From the NCBI GenBank assembly GCA_023384415.1, contig JAHDWJ010000016.1, positions 1-64,000 of the forward strand: DNA of 64,000 nt, in the 5' to 3' direction. The notes beneath the pieces were generated by a model, which was not told the DNA's origin, ran no database searches, and saw only the letters and a list, made by a program, of their open reading frames with translations. Shown here piece by piece: positions 35,415 to 44,695 of the stretch (positions within the stretch are counted from its first letter, which is position 1; each line of letters opens with the position of its first letter). The position numbers and the translations under genes were made by a program. Source of the DNA: Anaerolineae bacterium (lineage in GTDB: Bacteria; Chloroflexota; Anaerolineae; Promineifilales; Promineifilaceae).

Positions 35415-36479
35415 ATGGACGAACTCACCACCAGTCAAATCGCTTTACGTGCCGTTGTCGTCGGCCTTATTGTCACCTTTGCCGTGATCACCGGGTTCGC
35501 TTACACCACCCTGCTAGAGCGGAAGCTGCTGGCCCGGCTCCAGGCTCGAATCGGCCCCAACCGGGCTGGTTATCTGCCCATCCCGCGGCGGGGCAAAAGT
35601 GAGCTGCGGCTGCTGGGGGGAATCATGCAGCCGGCCGCCGACGCTGTTAAGCTGTTCTTCAAAGAAGACCCTACCCCGGCTCAGGCTGATAAACCGGTCT
35701 ATTTCCTGGCCCCCATGCTAACCGTCATCCCGGCCATCCTCATTCTGGCCGTCATTCCCTGGGCTGGACCATTCAAATTAGGGAATTTAGATTTCAGCCC
35801 TTATTTTGCCATTGCCCCAGGGGTCAATGTGGGGGTTCTGTTCGTTTTAGCCATCACCTCGATTGGGGTGTATGGGATTGCTCTGGCGGGATGGGCTTCC
35901 AACAGCAAATACGCGGTATTGGGGGGAATTCGTACCACTGCCCAAATGATCAGCTATGAGTTATCCCTCGGCCTCTCGGTGCTGCCTCCCATCATGTTGG
36001 CGAATTCAATGGATTTAGGCGAGATTGTGAACGCCCAGTCAACCTTGTGGTTCGTCTTTCTCAACCCATTGGCTGCCCTCATCTTTTACATTGGGGCGTT
36101 GGCAGAATTACAACGGTCTCCCTTTGATCTGTTAGAAGCGGAGCAGGAACTTTCGGCAGGATATGTGGTAGAGTATGGGGGGATGCGCTTCGGCATGTTC
36201 TTCATGGCTGAATACATGAAGATGATCTCTCTGAGTGCTATCGCCGCCGTTTTGTTCTTTGGTGGCTACCGGGGACCATTTGTAGACCAGGTGCCAGCCC
36301 TCGGGTTTGTTTACATCATTCTGAAAATATTCCTCAGCCTTTGCCTGATGATCTGGATACGGGCCTCTATGCCTCGCTTCCGTTACGATCAGTTAATGCA
36401 GTTTGGCTGGAAAGTGCTGTTCCCTCTGGCTATCGCCAGCTTCATCGCCACCGGGATCGGCATTGTTCTGTTTGGCTAA
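35415..36479 (+). CDS. nuoH: NADH-quinone oxidoreductase subunit H
   Basis: The 354-residue, eight-helix membrane protein has 'ERKLLARLQARIGPNRAG' and 'EAEQELSAGYVVEYGGMRFGMFFMAEYMKM', the conserved quinone-channel regions. It links the two arms of complex I. Confidence 0.95.
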   Translation: MDELTTSQIALRAVVVGLIVTFAVITGFAYTTLLERKLLARLQARIGPNRAGYLPIPRRGKSELRLLGGIMQPAADAVKLFFKEDPTPAQADKPVYFLAPMLTVIPAILILAVIPWAGPFKLGNLDFSPYFAIAPGVNVGVLFVLAITSIGVYGIALAGWASNSKYAVLGGIRTTAQMISYELSLGLSVLPPIMLANSMDLGEIVNAQSTLWFVFLNPLAALIFYIGALAELQRSPFDLLEAEQELSAGYVVEYGGMRFGMFFMAEYMKMISLSAIAAVLFFGGYRGPFVDQVPALGFVYIILKIFLSLCLMIWIRASMPRFRYDQLMQFGWKVLFPLAIASFIATGIGIVLFG

Positions 36480-36499
36480 CTCGAAACTAGTAACTTGTT
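36479..36499 (+). repeat. Heptamer array ACTCGAA in nuoH-nuoI spacer
   Basis: ACTCGAA, ACTAGTA and ACTTGTT begin at the last base of the nuoH stop. This is the same family as the nuoC-nuoD and nuoI-nuoJ spacers. Confidence 0.55.
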
Positions 36500-36514
36500 T
36501 TGTAGGAGAAACGC

Positions 36515-37021
36515 ATGATTGAGGCAATTCTCAAAGGGATGGCGACGACGCTGAAGCATCTGTTCCAGCCGCCGGTGACGGATGAATACCCGGAGAAAGC
36601 GCGGCCGGTCAGTGCCCGGTTTAAGGGACGACATCATTTGCACCGGTACGATAATGGGCTGGAAAAATGTATCGGCTGTTCTTTGTGCGCGGCCGCGTGC
36701 CCGGCTGATGCCATCTTTGTCGAAGCGTCAGAAAACACAGATGAAGCTCGCTTTTCTCCTGGGGAACGGTATGCCTCAACCTATGAGATCAACATGATGC
36801 GCTGCATCTTCTGTGGCTACTGTGAAGACGCCTGTCCTACCCAGGCCATTGTCTTGGGGCGGGAATATGAACTGAGCTTCACGGACCGGCCCGGCGCGTT
36901 GTACACCAAAGAGATGCTTCTGGAACAGCCTAAACCGGGGGCTATTTACATCAATTTGCCGGTAAAAGTTGAACCCGGCACCTTTGACCGCTCTATTCCC
37001 GATATGGAAAATCCGAAATAA
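36515..37021 (+). CDS. nuoI: NADH-quinone oxidoreductase subunit I
   Basis: The 168-residue protein has two [4Fe-4S] ferredoxin motifs, '[16 protein letters not shown]' and '[16 protein letters not shown]'. It carries electrons to N2. TAGGAG precedes the ATG, one of the clear ribosome sites in the operon. A GCGGCCGC encodes part of the first cluster's Ala-Ala-Ala. Confidence 0.95.
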   Translation: MIEAILKGMATTLKHLFQPPVTDEYPEKARPVSARFKGRHHLHRYDNGLEKCIGCSLCAAACPADAIFVEASENTDEARFSPGERYASTYEINMMRCIFCGYCEDACPTQAIVLGREYELSFTDRPGALYTKEMLLEQPKPGAIYINLPVKVEPGTFDRSIPDMENPK

Positions 37022-37068
37022 TCGTCTAAAAATCAACTTCTTCAAAGAGGTTGAATTTGTAACACGGA

Positions 37069-37089
37069 ACTCGAAACTAGAAACTAACA
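37069..37089 (+). repeat. Heptamer array ACTCGAA in nuoI-nuoJ spacer
   Basis: ACTCGAA, ACTAGAA, ACTAACA end three bases before the nuoJ ATG. It is nearly identical to the array before nuoD. Confidence 0.65.
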
Positions 37090-37092
37090 ACC

Positions 37093-37614
37093 ATGGGCAA
37101 CCCTATCCTCTTCATTATATTAGCCGTTATTGCGGTTGCGGCCGCACTGATGATGATCACCAGCCGTAATGCTGTTCATGCCGCCCTGTTCCTCATTGTG
37201 AACTTTATGACAGTAGCGGTGTTTTATCTGCTCCTTAAAGCCCCCTTTGTGGCCATGGTTCAGGTTACGGTCTATGCCGGGGCTATCATGGTGTTGTTCC
37301 TCTTTGTCATCATGCTCTTGGGCGCAGAAAAATTACAAGGAGTGAACTACCGCACCTTATTTGGACGGGTGGTGATTGGGCTGCTTGGTTTGGCGCTCAT
37401 TGTCACCTTTGCCCTGGCCTTGTTGGGAGTCTTTGGCCCTGCCGGTGTGGAAGCGGCCACTATTCCCCCTCTGGATGCGGACCCCGCCGCTTTGGGGATT
37501 CGGCTGTTTGAGGCGTATGTCCTACCCTTTCAGATTACCGCGGTGTTGTTATTGGTAGCCGCGATTGGGGTGGTGGTACTGCGGCCGCGGAACAAAGGGG
37601 AAAAGGCTGAGTAG
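37093..37614 (+). CDS. nuoJ: NADH-quinone oxidoreductase subunit J
   Basis: The 173-residue, five-helix subunit has 'MITSRNAVHAALFLIVNFMTVAVFYLLLKAPFVAMVQVTVYAGAIMVLFLFVIML'-type core near residues 18-75, characteristic of NuoJ. It belongs to the proton-pumping arm. Confidence 0.92.
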   Translation: MGNPILFIILAVIAVAAALMMITSRNAVHAALFLIVNFMTVAVFYLLLKAPFVAMVQVTVYAGAIMVLFLFVIMLLGAEKLQGVNYRTLFGRVVIGLLGLALIVTFALALLGVFGPAGVEAATIPPLDADPAALGIRLFEAYVLPFQITAVLLLVAAIGVVVLRPRNKGEKAE

Positions 37615-37620
37615 TGAGTG

Positions 37621-37641
37621 CTGAGGACTGGGGACTGAGGT
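37621..37641 (+). repeat. Heptamer array CTGAGGA in nuoJ-nuoK spacer
   Basis: CTGAGGA, CTGGGGA and CTGAGGT follow the nuoJ stop. This is the reverse-strand form of the CCTCAGT array at 51995-52034. Between it and nuoK, ATTCGTGGC occurs twice in a row. Confidence 0.55.
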
Positions 37642-37752
37642 GCCGGTCGCAGCCAGAGACTGTTTTTGCCATGAGTGACACCAAGCAAAAAATTCGTGGC
37701 ATTCGTGGCAAAAAAATCAATCATCAACCCATATCGGGATAGAGGAAGCGTT

Positions 37753-38058
37753 ATGGAAGTCACTATTGAATGGTATATTGCCCTGAGTACCATTTTGTTT
37801 ACCCTCGGCGCGTTGGGGGTGCTGTTGCGCCGCAATGCGATTGTCATTTTTATGTCAATTGAGTTGATGTTGAACTCAGCCAACCTGCTCCTGGTGGCCT
37901 TTGCCCGGCAGTTTGGCGATTTAGATGGGCAGGTGATGGTCTTTTTTGTGATGACCGTTGCGGCCGCTGAAGTAGCCGTCGGTCTGGCCCTTATTGTGGC
38001 AATTTTCCGCAGCCGCCGCAGCATCAACATTGATGAAGTCAATACCTTGAAAGGATAG
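37753..38058 (+). CDS. nuoK: NADH-quinone oxidoreductase subunit K
   Basis: The 101-residue, three-helix subunit has '[23 protein letters not shown]' with the conserved membrane Glu, and '[19 protein letters not shown]'. The ATG at 37753 follows GAGGAAG. The upstream frame reads through repeat DNA. Confidence 0.94.
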   Translation: MEVTIEWYIALSTILFTLGALGVLLRRNAIVIFMSIELMLNSANLLLVAFARQFGDLDGQVMVFFVMTVAAAEVAVGLALIVAIFRSRRSINIDEVNTLKG

Positions 38059-38095
38059 GCGAGAGATTAATAGACTAATAGAGTAAGAGATTATT

Positions 38096-38131
38096 TACTC
38101 TCCCACTCTCTCACCCTCCCACTCTCTACAC
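38096..38131 (+). repeat. Pyrimidine heptamer array before nuoL
   Basis: ACTCTCC/CACTCTC/CCCACTC-type heptamers run up to the nuoL ATG, preceded by a purine-rich counterpart (AGAGATTAATAGACTAATAG) that could pair weakly with it. No Shine-Dalgarno is visible. Confidence 0.55.
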
Positions 38132-38132
38132 T

Positions 38133-40376
38133 ATGAACGCATTCGGTCTCATCCCTCTCATCCTCGTCTTCCCCGCCATCGGCTTCCTCTTTAATGCCCT
38201 GGTGGGTCGCCGCTTTGTGGAAACAAACCGCTCGGTGGGCGAAAAATGGTCGGGCTGGGTTGCCAGTCTCATGGCCCTGTCCGCCTTTGTGATTGCCCTG
38301 CTGCAGTTGTTCAGCCTGGTGGCTAACCATTATCACGCCGAAGTTGTCACCCTGTTCGATTGGATTCGGGTGGGCAATTTCCATGTCCCCTGGGCGTTCC
38401 AGATTGACACCCTCTCCGTCACGATGATGCTGGTGGTGACCGGGGTTGGCTCCCTCATCCACATTTACGCCATCGGCTATATGCACGGCGACAAAGATTT
38501 TAGCCGCTTCTTCGCCTACCTCAACCTGTTCCTCTTCTTCATGCTGATTTTAGTGACGGGGAACAACTATTTGATGCTGTTTGTAGGATGGGAAGGGGTT
38601 GGTTTATGCTCCTTCTTGCTCATCGGTTTCTGGTTTGACCGGACGGATGCCAAAGGTGAGGCGATGAATGCCAACGCCGCTCGCAAAGCGTTTGTAGCCA
38701 ACCGCGTCGGCGACCTGGCGATGATTTTAGCCATGTGCCTCACCTTCTGGACGTTTGGCAGCCTGAACTTTGAACCGGTATTTGAAAGTGCCGTGGAGAT
38801 GTTTGCGCATGGGGAGATGGTGGAGTTTGGCCTCTTCTCGGCCACTTTGGGGCAGGTGCTTACGGCGATTACGGCTTTATTCTTGATGGGCGCGGCCGGG
38901 AAATCCGCCCAAATCCCGCTCTATATCTGGCTGCCCGATGCCATGGCCGGCCCCACCCCCGTTTCCGCTCTCATCCATGCGGCCACGATGGTCACATCCG
39001 GTATTTATCTTATTGTCCGCAGCAATGTGCTGTTTGAACTGGTGCGCGCCAGTGATACGTTCATCATCGGCAGCCTGACTTCCCCCGATCTGGTGGCTTA
39101 TATCGGGGCAGCGACGGCCCTCCTGGCCGGCCTTATCGCTTTTACCCAATTTGATATTAAGAAGGTGTTGGCCTACTCCACCGTGAGCCAGCTTGGGTTT
39201 ATGATCGCGGCCGCAGGCATGGGGGCTTATGTAGCGGCGATGTTCCATCTCGTGACCCACGCCTTCTTCAAAGCTCTGCTCTTCCTCAGTTCTGGCTCCG
39301 TCATTCATGGTATGGAGCATGGGCATCACGAGCTGCATGCTCATGGGCATGGGGGCGGCGGCCATGATGATCATCACGCCGACGACCATTTTGATCCCCA
39401 GGATATGCGGACGATGGGGGGGCTGCGGCACAAAATGCCTATCACCTTTGCCGTCTATATGATTGGCACGTTGGCTTTAGCCGGTATTTTCCCGCTGGCT
39501 GGCTTCTGGTCTAAGGATGAAATTTTGGCCCATGCGTCCACCAATTCGGGGGTGAGCTTTACCGTTGTCAACATTATGCTGACCCTGGCGGCGTTCTGTA
39601 CCGCTTTTTACATGGGACGGCAAATTAAGATGGTCTTTTTTGGTGAGCCACGGCACGACGCGGCCGCGCACGCCCATGAAAGCGCCCCCTTGATGACTAC
39701 CCCGCTCATCATCCTGGCAATTTTATCCGTCCTGGGTGGGCTGCTGAACTTCCCCTTCTTCTCCGAAGCGGCTTACAAAGCGGCCAGTGCCGCCCATGAT
39801 TATGGGATCAATCTGGCCTTAGAGCATTGGCTGGAACATTCTATCGCTGCTTTTGAACTGACGGCGGCAGGGGTGATTAAACTGCCCAAGACCCCCACCT
39901 GGGTGCAATATAACGTGGCTGGTATCTCTACAGCGTTGGCGGTGATTGCCCTATTGGCGGCGGTGTTTGGCGTGTATGGGTCGCGGCCGCGTACCGCCCA
40001 TGAACGCGACCCGTTACAAAGCACCCCTATCTGGTGGTTCGCCATTCTGCCCATCAACACCCTGGTAATGAGCGGGATCATCCCCTTGTTCAACCGACTG
40101 GCTGATTGGCTGGGGCACAAATTAGATGGAGCGTTCTGGCACGATTTCTTCCATGAGCGGCTCATTCGGGACAACTTCGTCGGATTTGCCAAATTCTCCG
40201 CTGACGTATTAGATCAACTAGGCGTAGATGGCCTGGTCAATGGCAGTGCCAGAGTGACCCGCCGCTTCGCCGATCTCATTCGCACCACCCAAACCGGCAA
40301 CGTCAGCGGTTACGCTTTAGGGGTATTCATTGGGGTTATAACCCTGGTTGTTTATTTCTTTTTACAAACAAATTGA
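38133..40376 (+). CDS. nuoL: NADH-quinone oxidoreductase subunit L
   Basis: The 747-residue antiporter-like subunit has 'MLFVGWEGVGLCSFLLIGFW', 'AGKSAQIPLYIWLPDAMAGPTPVSALIHAATMVTSG' region and the long C-terminal horizontal helix. It is one of the proton channels. Around residues 393-425 there is a His/Asp/Gly-rich cytoplasmic loop (HGHHELHAHGHGGGGHDDHH), longer than usual, that could bind metal. The gene is followed by an AT-rich island, not directly by nuoM. Confidence 0.94.
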   Translation: MNAFGLIPLILVFPAIGFLFNALVGRRFVETNRSVGEKWSGWVASLMALSAFVIALLQLFSLVANHYHAEVVTLFDWIRVGNFHVPWAFQIDTLSVTMMLVVTGVGSLIHIYAIGYMHGDKDFSRFFAYLNLFLFFMLILVTGNNYLMLFVGWEGVGLCSFLLIGFWFDRTDAKGEAMNANAARKAFVANRVGDLAMILAMCLTFWTFGSLNFEPVFESAVEMFAHGEMVEFGLFSATLGQVLTAITALFLMGAAGKSAQIPLYIWLPDAMAGPTPVSALIHAATMVTSGIYLIVRSNVLFELVRASDTFIIGSLTSPDLVAYIGAATALLAGLIAFTQFDIKKVLAYSTVSQLGFMIAAAGMGAYVAAMFHLVTHAFFKALLFLSSGSVIHGMEHGHHELHAHGHGGGGHDDHHADDHFDPQDMRTMGGLRHKMPITFAVYMIGTLALAGIFPLAGFWSKDEILAHASTNSGVSFTVVNIMLTLAAFCTAFYMGRQIKMVFFGEPRHDAAAHAHESAPLMTTPLIILAILSVLGGLLNFPFFSEAAYKAASAAHDYGINLALEHWLEHSIAAFELTAAGVIKLPKTPTWVQYNVAGISTALAVIALLAAVFGVYGSRPRTAHERDPLQSTPIWWFAILPINTLVMSGIIPLFNRLADWLGHKLDGAFWHDFFHERLIRDNFVGFAKFSADVLDQLGVDGLVNGSARVTRRFADLIRTTQTGNVSGYALGVFIGVITLVVYFFLQTN

Positions 40377-40936
40377 AGGGTTCGGTAAGCTAAGAACATG
40401 ATTAAGCCAGAATTTAAACTACCCCTCGGGAAAGCTTAATAGTTGGATAACTAAAAGCAGAAATTTTTATCTGAGATAACCTTTCAACCATTTGGCAGTT
40501 TGTTCCAATGGTCAGCAATTTTAACAAAGTCTATTGGAAGGTTATTTCACTGGAGGGAATCTAAGTAATCGTCCAAAAATCAACGCATCCAAAAGTTCAA
40601 CTCTCCCGAAGAAGTGGAACTTCTAAAATGGGGAGTTATAGCAGATTTATTTGGAAAATGGTGCAAATGCATCTCAGTGGTTTGAAATGAGTCTTTATGG
40701 ATATCTATATCACGGCAGAGCAATGTTAATAGATAGTTCATTAACCCAACAAGGAGCATGTAAACAACGCCCCCAAGATTGCAATTTAGACAATAATGCC
40801 CCTAATGAAGGTTGGCAGCAATTATTTTCAGCTCTCTAGTCAGATATGCGAACATCCTATCATGTACCTTACTCGACTGACATTCGCTATCAAAATCAAT
40901 AGCATGGCGTGGGTTGGGTGCTTACCAGGAGTAAAA
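40377..40936. other. AT-rich spacer between nuoL and the lipoprotein gene
   Basis: I support no gene here. The DNA is clearly more AT-rich than the operon and has no GCGGCCGC. GATAACCTTTCAA near 40478 and TTGGAAGGTTATTT near 40534 are inverted copies that could fold the interval. AAGTTCAACT and AGTGGAACTT (about 40591-40622) form a smaller hairpin. A 62-codon frame (40651-40839) has no supporting signal. Confidence 0.45.
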
Positions 40937-41770
40937 ATGTTTGCTATAAACTACACCTTAGCATGGATTCAAGAATTTGTTTACAAAGCAAGTTTTATGG
41001 ATTTAAGTAGCAGCCTGTTAGGTGTTTTTTTAATAGTGGGTTGTGAAAATAAAAATGAACTTGAACCCTTTGCAAATCAAGTGGACATCAGCGTAACGAT
41101 TGCACCTTACCCTGGTTTGTTACGGATCGAAGAATTTCATCTCAATGAGATTGCCTATTATCGAAACGCACTTGATAATGAATATTTAACTCCGAGGGAA
41201 AAGGAACAATTAGAAGAAGCCCTCAAATTTGCTGTAATGCAGGCTACTTCGGTTGCAGTTGAGAGACCAACACCTGATCAGGCTCAAATAGAGGCTGACA
41301 TATTAGCAACCGCTGCTGTTATGACACCCCGACCAACACCTACGTTGCAAACGGGCATTATAGATGAAGGTGAATTATTTGTTGTCCACCCACCTCGCCG
41401 TGTAGCTATAGAAAACATCTGGCAAGATATGGTGGATGATAAACTAATAAGGGTATATGCTGGACTGCTGTTACCCGATTATCGCCAACCTGGGGCTAAT
41501 CAAACCCAACATGGCGCAGTTTATGTGATGACCGTTTGGCCAAATGGGAAAACGGTAACTGGCTTATACATTACTGAAACTGAGACAGGAGCCTTAAGGA
41601 TAATTGGACAGACTGGTTCTAAGTTGATTTTTCTGGATGCCAATAACGGGTCAATATATTTTGATTTCCTGGCTTATCAATTTGTTGATTCTGTGGCCAT
41701 CACTTTGCCAACAGCAACCCCGCCAGGCAGTGACATCAATGAACCTACTCCATCCGCAAGTTACCCATAA
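40937..41770 (+). CDS. Putative lipoprotein inserted between nuoL and nuoM
   Basis: The 277-residue protein has an N-terminal hydrophobic segment with a lipobox-like LIVGC ('SSSLLGVFLIVGCENKNE'), then a Glu/Pro/Thr-rich linker ('VMTPRPTPT') and a beta-rich domain ('HGAVYVMTVWPNGKTVTGLYITE'). I do not recognise the family. The ATG at 40937 follows AGGAG. An alternative ATG at 40997 lies just before the hydrophobic stretch. Its low GC, lack of the octamer and position inside nuo suggest later insertion. Confidence 0.6.
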   Translation: MFAINYTLAWIQEFVYKASFMDLSSSLLGVFLIVGCENKNELEPFANQVDISVTIAPYPGLLRIEEFHLNEIAYYRNALDNEYLTPREKEQLEEALKFAVMQATSVAVERPTPDQAQIEADILATAAVMTPRPTPTLQTGIIDEGELFVVHPPRRVAIENIWQDMVDDKLIRVYAGLLLPDYRQPGANQTQHGAVYVMTVWPNGKTVTGLYITETETGALRIIGQTGSKLIFLDANNGSIYFDFLAYQFVDSVAITLPTATPPGSDINEPTPSASYP

Positions 41771-41850
41771 CAGTGGCAGGTGATTGTCCAGAAATAAGAT
41801 ACCTGCGAACACGTTGAATGGTATCGCAAATGATTTAGAGGCAACAAACT

Positions 41851-43368
41851 ATGGAGAACTCGATTTTAACAATCCTAACTTTCTTCCCGGTCATTGGTGT
41901 AGCTGCTATGCTCATGTTAAAAGTGACCAAACGGGAAACCGACGAAGCGGCCAAACAAATCGCTTTGTGGACATCCATCATCACTTTTATCATCTCCCTG
42001 GTGGTATTAGGCATGTACCGGAGCAGCGTCAGCGGCTTGCAGTTAAACGCCGGCCCCTACGATTGGATTCCCACCATTGGCATCAGCTACCACCTGGCCA
42101 TAGATGGGTTAAGCATCCTCATGGTGCTGCTCACCACCTTTATCTCCATGCTGGCTATCGCTTCCTCTTTCCCGTCCATTAAGGAGTCGGTAGGGCAATA
42201 TTACATCTTCATGCTCCTGCTGGAGACGGGTATGTTAGGGGTGTTCCTGGCCCAAGATATGTTCCTCTTTTATATTTTCTGGGAATTTACCCTGGTGCCG
42301 ATGTATTTCCTCATTGGTATCTGGGGGGGTAAAGAGCGGGTGTACGCTTCGATCAAATTTTTCCTCTACACCATGGCCGGCTCTTTGCTCATGCTCCTGG
42401 CGATTTTGTACATGGGGTTGCAGCTAGATACCTTTAATTTGCCTGCTCTCATCGCCAATCGGGATGCTTTTGCCGATGCCCAGAACCTGCTCTTCCTCGG
42501 TTTTGCTATCGCCTTTGCCATCAAAGTACCCCTGTTCCCGTTCCACTCCTGGCTGCCCGATGCTCATACTCAGGCCCCAACGGCTGGTTCCATTATCCTG
42601 GCCGGGGTCTTGCTGAAAATGGGTACTTACGGCTTTGTCCGCTTTAATTTGCCGCTGTTCCCAGAAGCGTCAGCCCATTACGCCCCGCTCATCGCTGTCT
42701 TGGCGATTATCGGTATCATTTATGGGGCGATTGTCTCCTTTGCCCAGACCGATGTAAAAAAGCTGGTGGCTTATTCCAGTGTCAGCCATTTGGGCTTTGT
42801 CATGCTCGGTATTTTCTCTTTGAATGAGCAGGGGATTGCCGGGGGGATTTTACAAGGGGTGAATCATGGCCTCAGCACTGGGGCCTTATTCTTCCTGGTC
42901 GGTGTCCTCTATGAGCAGCGGCACACCCGCGATATGTCCCAATTTGGCGGTATCTGGCGAGCGATGCCAGTGTTTAGTGCCCTTTCCTTGATTGTGGTGC
43001 TGTCGAGTATGGGGCTGCCAGGGTTGAATGGGTTTGTGGGTGAGTTTACCATTCTGCTCGGCTCAATGGGGGCCGCCTCTTATGGGCCGCACCCCTGGAT
43101 CTATACTGCTTTTGCCACTACCGGGGTTATTCTGGCGGCCGTTTACCTGCTGTGGATGTTCCAAAAAGTGTTTATGGGGCCATTGGACAATCCCGAAAAT
43201 AAGAAGCTGCGGGACATGACTCGCGGGGAGTTGGCGATTATGCTCTCCTTTATCCTGTTTATTGTCTGGATTGGTATTGCTCCGTCTGGCTACTTTGGCC
43301 TGATGGAAAGCTCTATTGCCAGCCTGGTGGATGTGGTGAAAGATGTGATCGTCGCGGCCGCGCCGTGA
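41851..43368 (+). CDS. nuoM: NADH-quinone oxidoreductase subunit M
   Basis: The 505-residue antiporter-like subunit has 'FIFWEFTLVPMYFLIGIWGG', 'KVPLFPFHSWLPDAHTQAPTAGSIILAGVLLKMGTYGF' region and 'GLPGLNGFVGEFTILLG'. It forms a proton channel of complex I. nuoN normally follows but is absent from this window. Confidence 0.95.
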   Translation: MENSILTILTFFPVIGVAAMLMLKVTKRETDEAAKQIALWTSIITFIISLVVLGMYRSSVSGLQLNAGPYDWIPTIGISYHLAIDGLSILMVLLTTFISMLAIASSFPSIKESVGQYYIFMLLLETGMLGVFLAQDMFLFYIFWEFTLVPMYFLIGIWGGKERVYASIKFFLYTMAGSLLMLLAILYMGLQLDTFNLPALIANRDAFADAQNLLFLGFAIAFAIKVPLFPFHSWLPDAHTQAPTAGSIILAGVLLKMGTYGFVRFNLPLFPEASAHYAPLIAVLAIIGIIYGAIVSFAQTDVKKLVAYSSVSHLGFVMLGIFSLNEQGIAGGILQGVNHGLSTGALFFLVGVLYEQRHTRDMSQFGGIWRAMPVFSALSLIVVLSSMGLPGLNGFVGEFTILLGSMGAASYGPHPWIYTAFATTGVILAAVYLLWMFQKVFMGPLDNPENKKLRDMTRGELAIMLSFILFIVWIGIAPSGYFGLMESSIASLVDVVKDVIVAAAP

Positions 43369-43373
43369 TAAAC

Positions 43374-43415
43374 GTGAAGCGTGATGCGTGATTCCGGTCA
43401 CGCATCACGCTTCAC
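43374..43415. repeat. Perfect 18-bp inverted repeat hairpin
   Basis: GTGAAGCGTGATGCGTGA and TCACGCATCACGCTTCAC match exactly around TTCCGG. The arm itself is a run of GTGA-starting heptamers (GTGAAGC, GTGATGC). It directly follows nuoM and may act as its terminator. Relatives lie at 12535-12604 and 14841-14873. Confidence 0.7.
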
Positions 43416-43470
43416 CCCCTTTATACCCCTTAGCTCCCCCATTTCTCCCCAGTTCCTACGAGTATTTGTT

Positions 43471-44313
43471 GTGACCCCTCGAATAACGGCTGAATCCCTC
43501 AAGCCTTACAAGCCAACGGAGTCCGTCTATTTTGTCCAGATAACCGATTCCCACATCGGCCCATCCGTTGACTACGCCCGGCACGGTCATCGCGCCTTGC
43601 CCTGCCTGGAGAAAGCGGTCGAGATCATCAACAATTTACCCCAACCCCCTGATTTTGTTATCCACACCGGCGATGTTGTCACCGACCCCCATCCAGCTTC
43701 GTATGAATTAGCCGCCGAAGTGATGTCCCGGCTTAATGTGCCCGCTTATTACGTCACCGGCAACCATGACCGCGCCCGTGATTTACACCACTATTTCCCC
43801 ATGGGGCCAAAACAGGATGCGTATGATGACCCCGAACTGTTAGCCTATACCTTTGATGTGAAAGGGTATCGGTTTATGGTGGTGGATGCCCGCGCCGAAG
43901 ATGAGATTGACCCCCACGGCTGGCTGACGCAAAAGCAGCTTGATTTTGTGCGCCGCGAAATTCGCCAGCCCGGCCCCCCTCTCACCCTCTTTCTTCATTA
44001 TCCAGTTGTCCCGATCAACTCTACCTGGATTGATGCCTACATGAACATCGTCAACGGGGAGCAGCTGCGGAAAATCCTGGTGCCGGTGCGGGAGCGGATT
44101 CGAGGGGTGTTTTATGGGCATATTCATCAAAACGTGCAGATTGTTCAGGATGGCATTTTGCATGTCGGGGCTGCCAGCCTGTTCTCCCAATTCTCCGGCT
44201 GGCCCAACGCCGATGTGATTGGTTTTGACCCCGAACATCCCCCTGGCTATAACTTCGTTCACCTGCTCCCAGACCAAACTATCGTTCATCAGCATACCTT
44301 CCCAAGACCCTGA
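43471..44313 (+). CDS. Calcineurin-like metallophosphoesterase
   Basis: The ~280-residue protein has the phosphoesterase motifs D-x-H ('ITDSHIG'), G-D ('HTGDVV'), G-N-H-D ('VTGNHDRA'), a His in 'LFLHYPVV' and G-H-x-H ('YGHIHQN'). The layout is that of class III cyclic-nucleotide phosphodiesterases of the CpdA type, which bind two metals; the substrate is unproven. The GTG at 43471 is chosen because the longer frame from 43381 would translate the hairpin and a low-complexity stretch. Confidence 0.8.
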   Translation: MTPRITAESLKPYKPTESVYFVQITDSHIGPSVDYARHGHRALPCLEKAVEIINNLPQPPDFVIHTGDVVTDPHPASYELAAEVMSRLNVPAYYVTGNHDRARDLHHYFPMGPKQDAYDDPELLAYTFDVKGYRFMVVDARAEDEIDPHGWLTQKQLDFVRREIRQPGPPLTLFLHYPVVPINSTWIDAYMNIVNGEQLRKILVPVRERIRGVFYGHIHQNVQIVQDGILHVGAASLFSQFSGWPNADVIGFDPEHPPGYNFVHLLPDQTIVHQHTFPRP

Positions 44314-44314
44314 T

Positions 44315-44479
44315 TTAGAGTTTATCTTCTTCTTCTGGTTCTACATCAGGAGCTTTGGCAAGAACGGCCAATAATTTTTCCCGACTGCCACGGTTAGCCC
44401 GCGTGGCTAGATAATCAGCCTGTTGCAGCACGCGACTTTCTTGGCAATGGCTACTATGCAAAGGGTGTGTTTCAACTAA
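44315..44479 (-). pseudogene. Antitoxin C-terminal remnant
   Basis: The minus strand reads '...QQADYLATRANRGSREKLLAVLAKAPDVEPEEEDKL' and stops at 44315. This resembles the tail of small antitoxins that accompany PIN toxins. No start codon or N-terminal half is present and stops lie just upstream, so it is a leftover. Confidence 0.45.
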
Positions 44480-44695
44480 GTTGGGGCAGTTAACTTAGAA
44501 TATGGATGAGCAGGATTAGCGGATTTATCTGCCCTAGAAAAACCCGTAAATGCCCTAAATCCGTGTTCTCTTCTTCAACTGAAATGAAACACCCCATGAC
44601 AAATTGGTTGATAGATATGCTTTCCTTGACCAAAGTGGTAAAATTCTGGTAGCTATTCGGGTATGCGCATCTGAACCAAACAGATGAGGCAAGTG

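Noticed and set aside
40651..40839. A 62-codon open frame in the AT-rich nuo island
   Set aside because: No ribosome site, no recognisable domain, low-complexity neighbours. The adjacent lipoprotein gene has better support.
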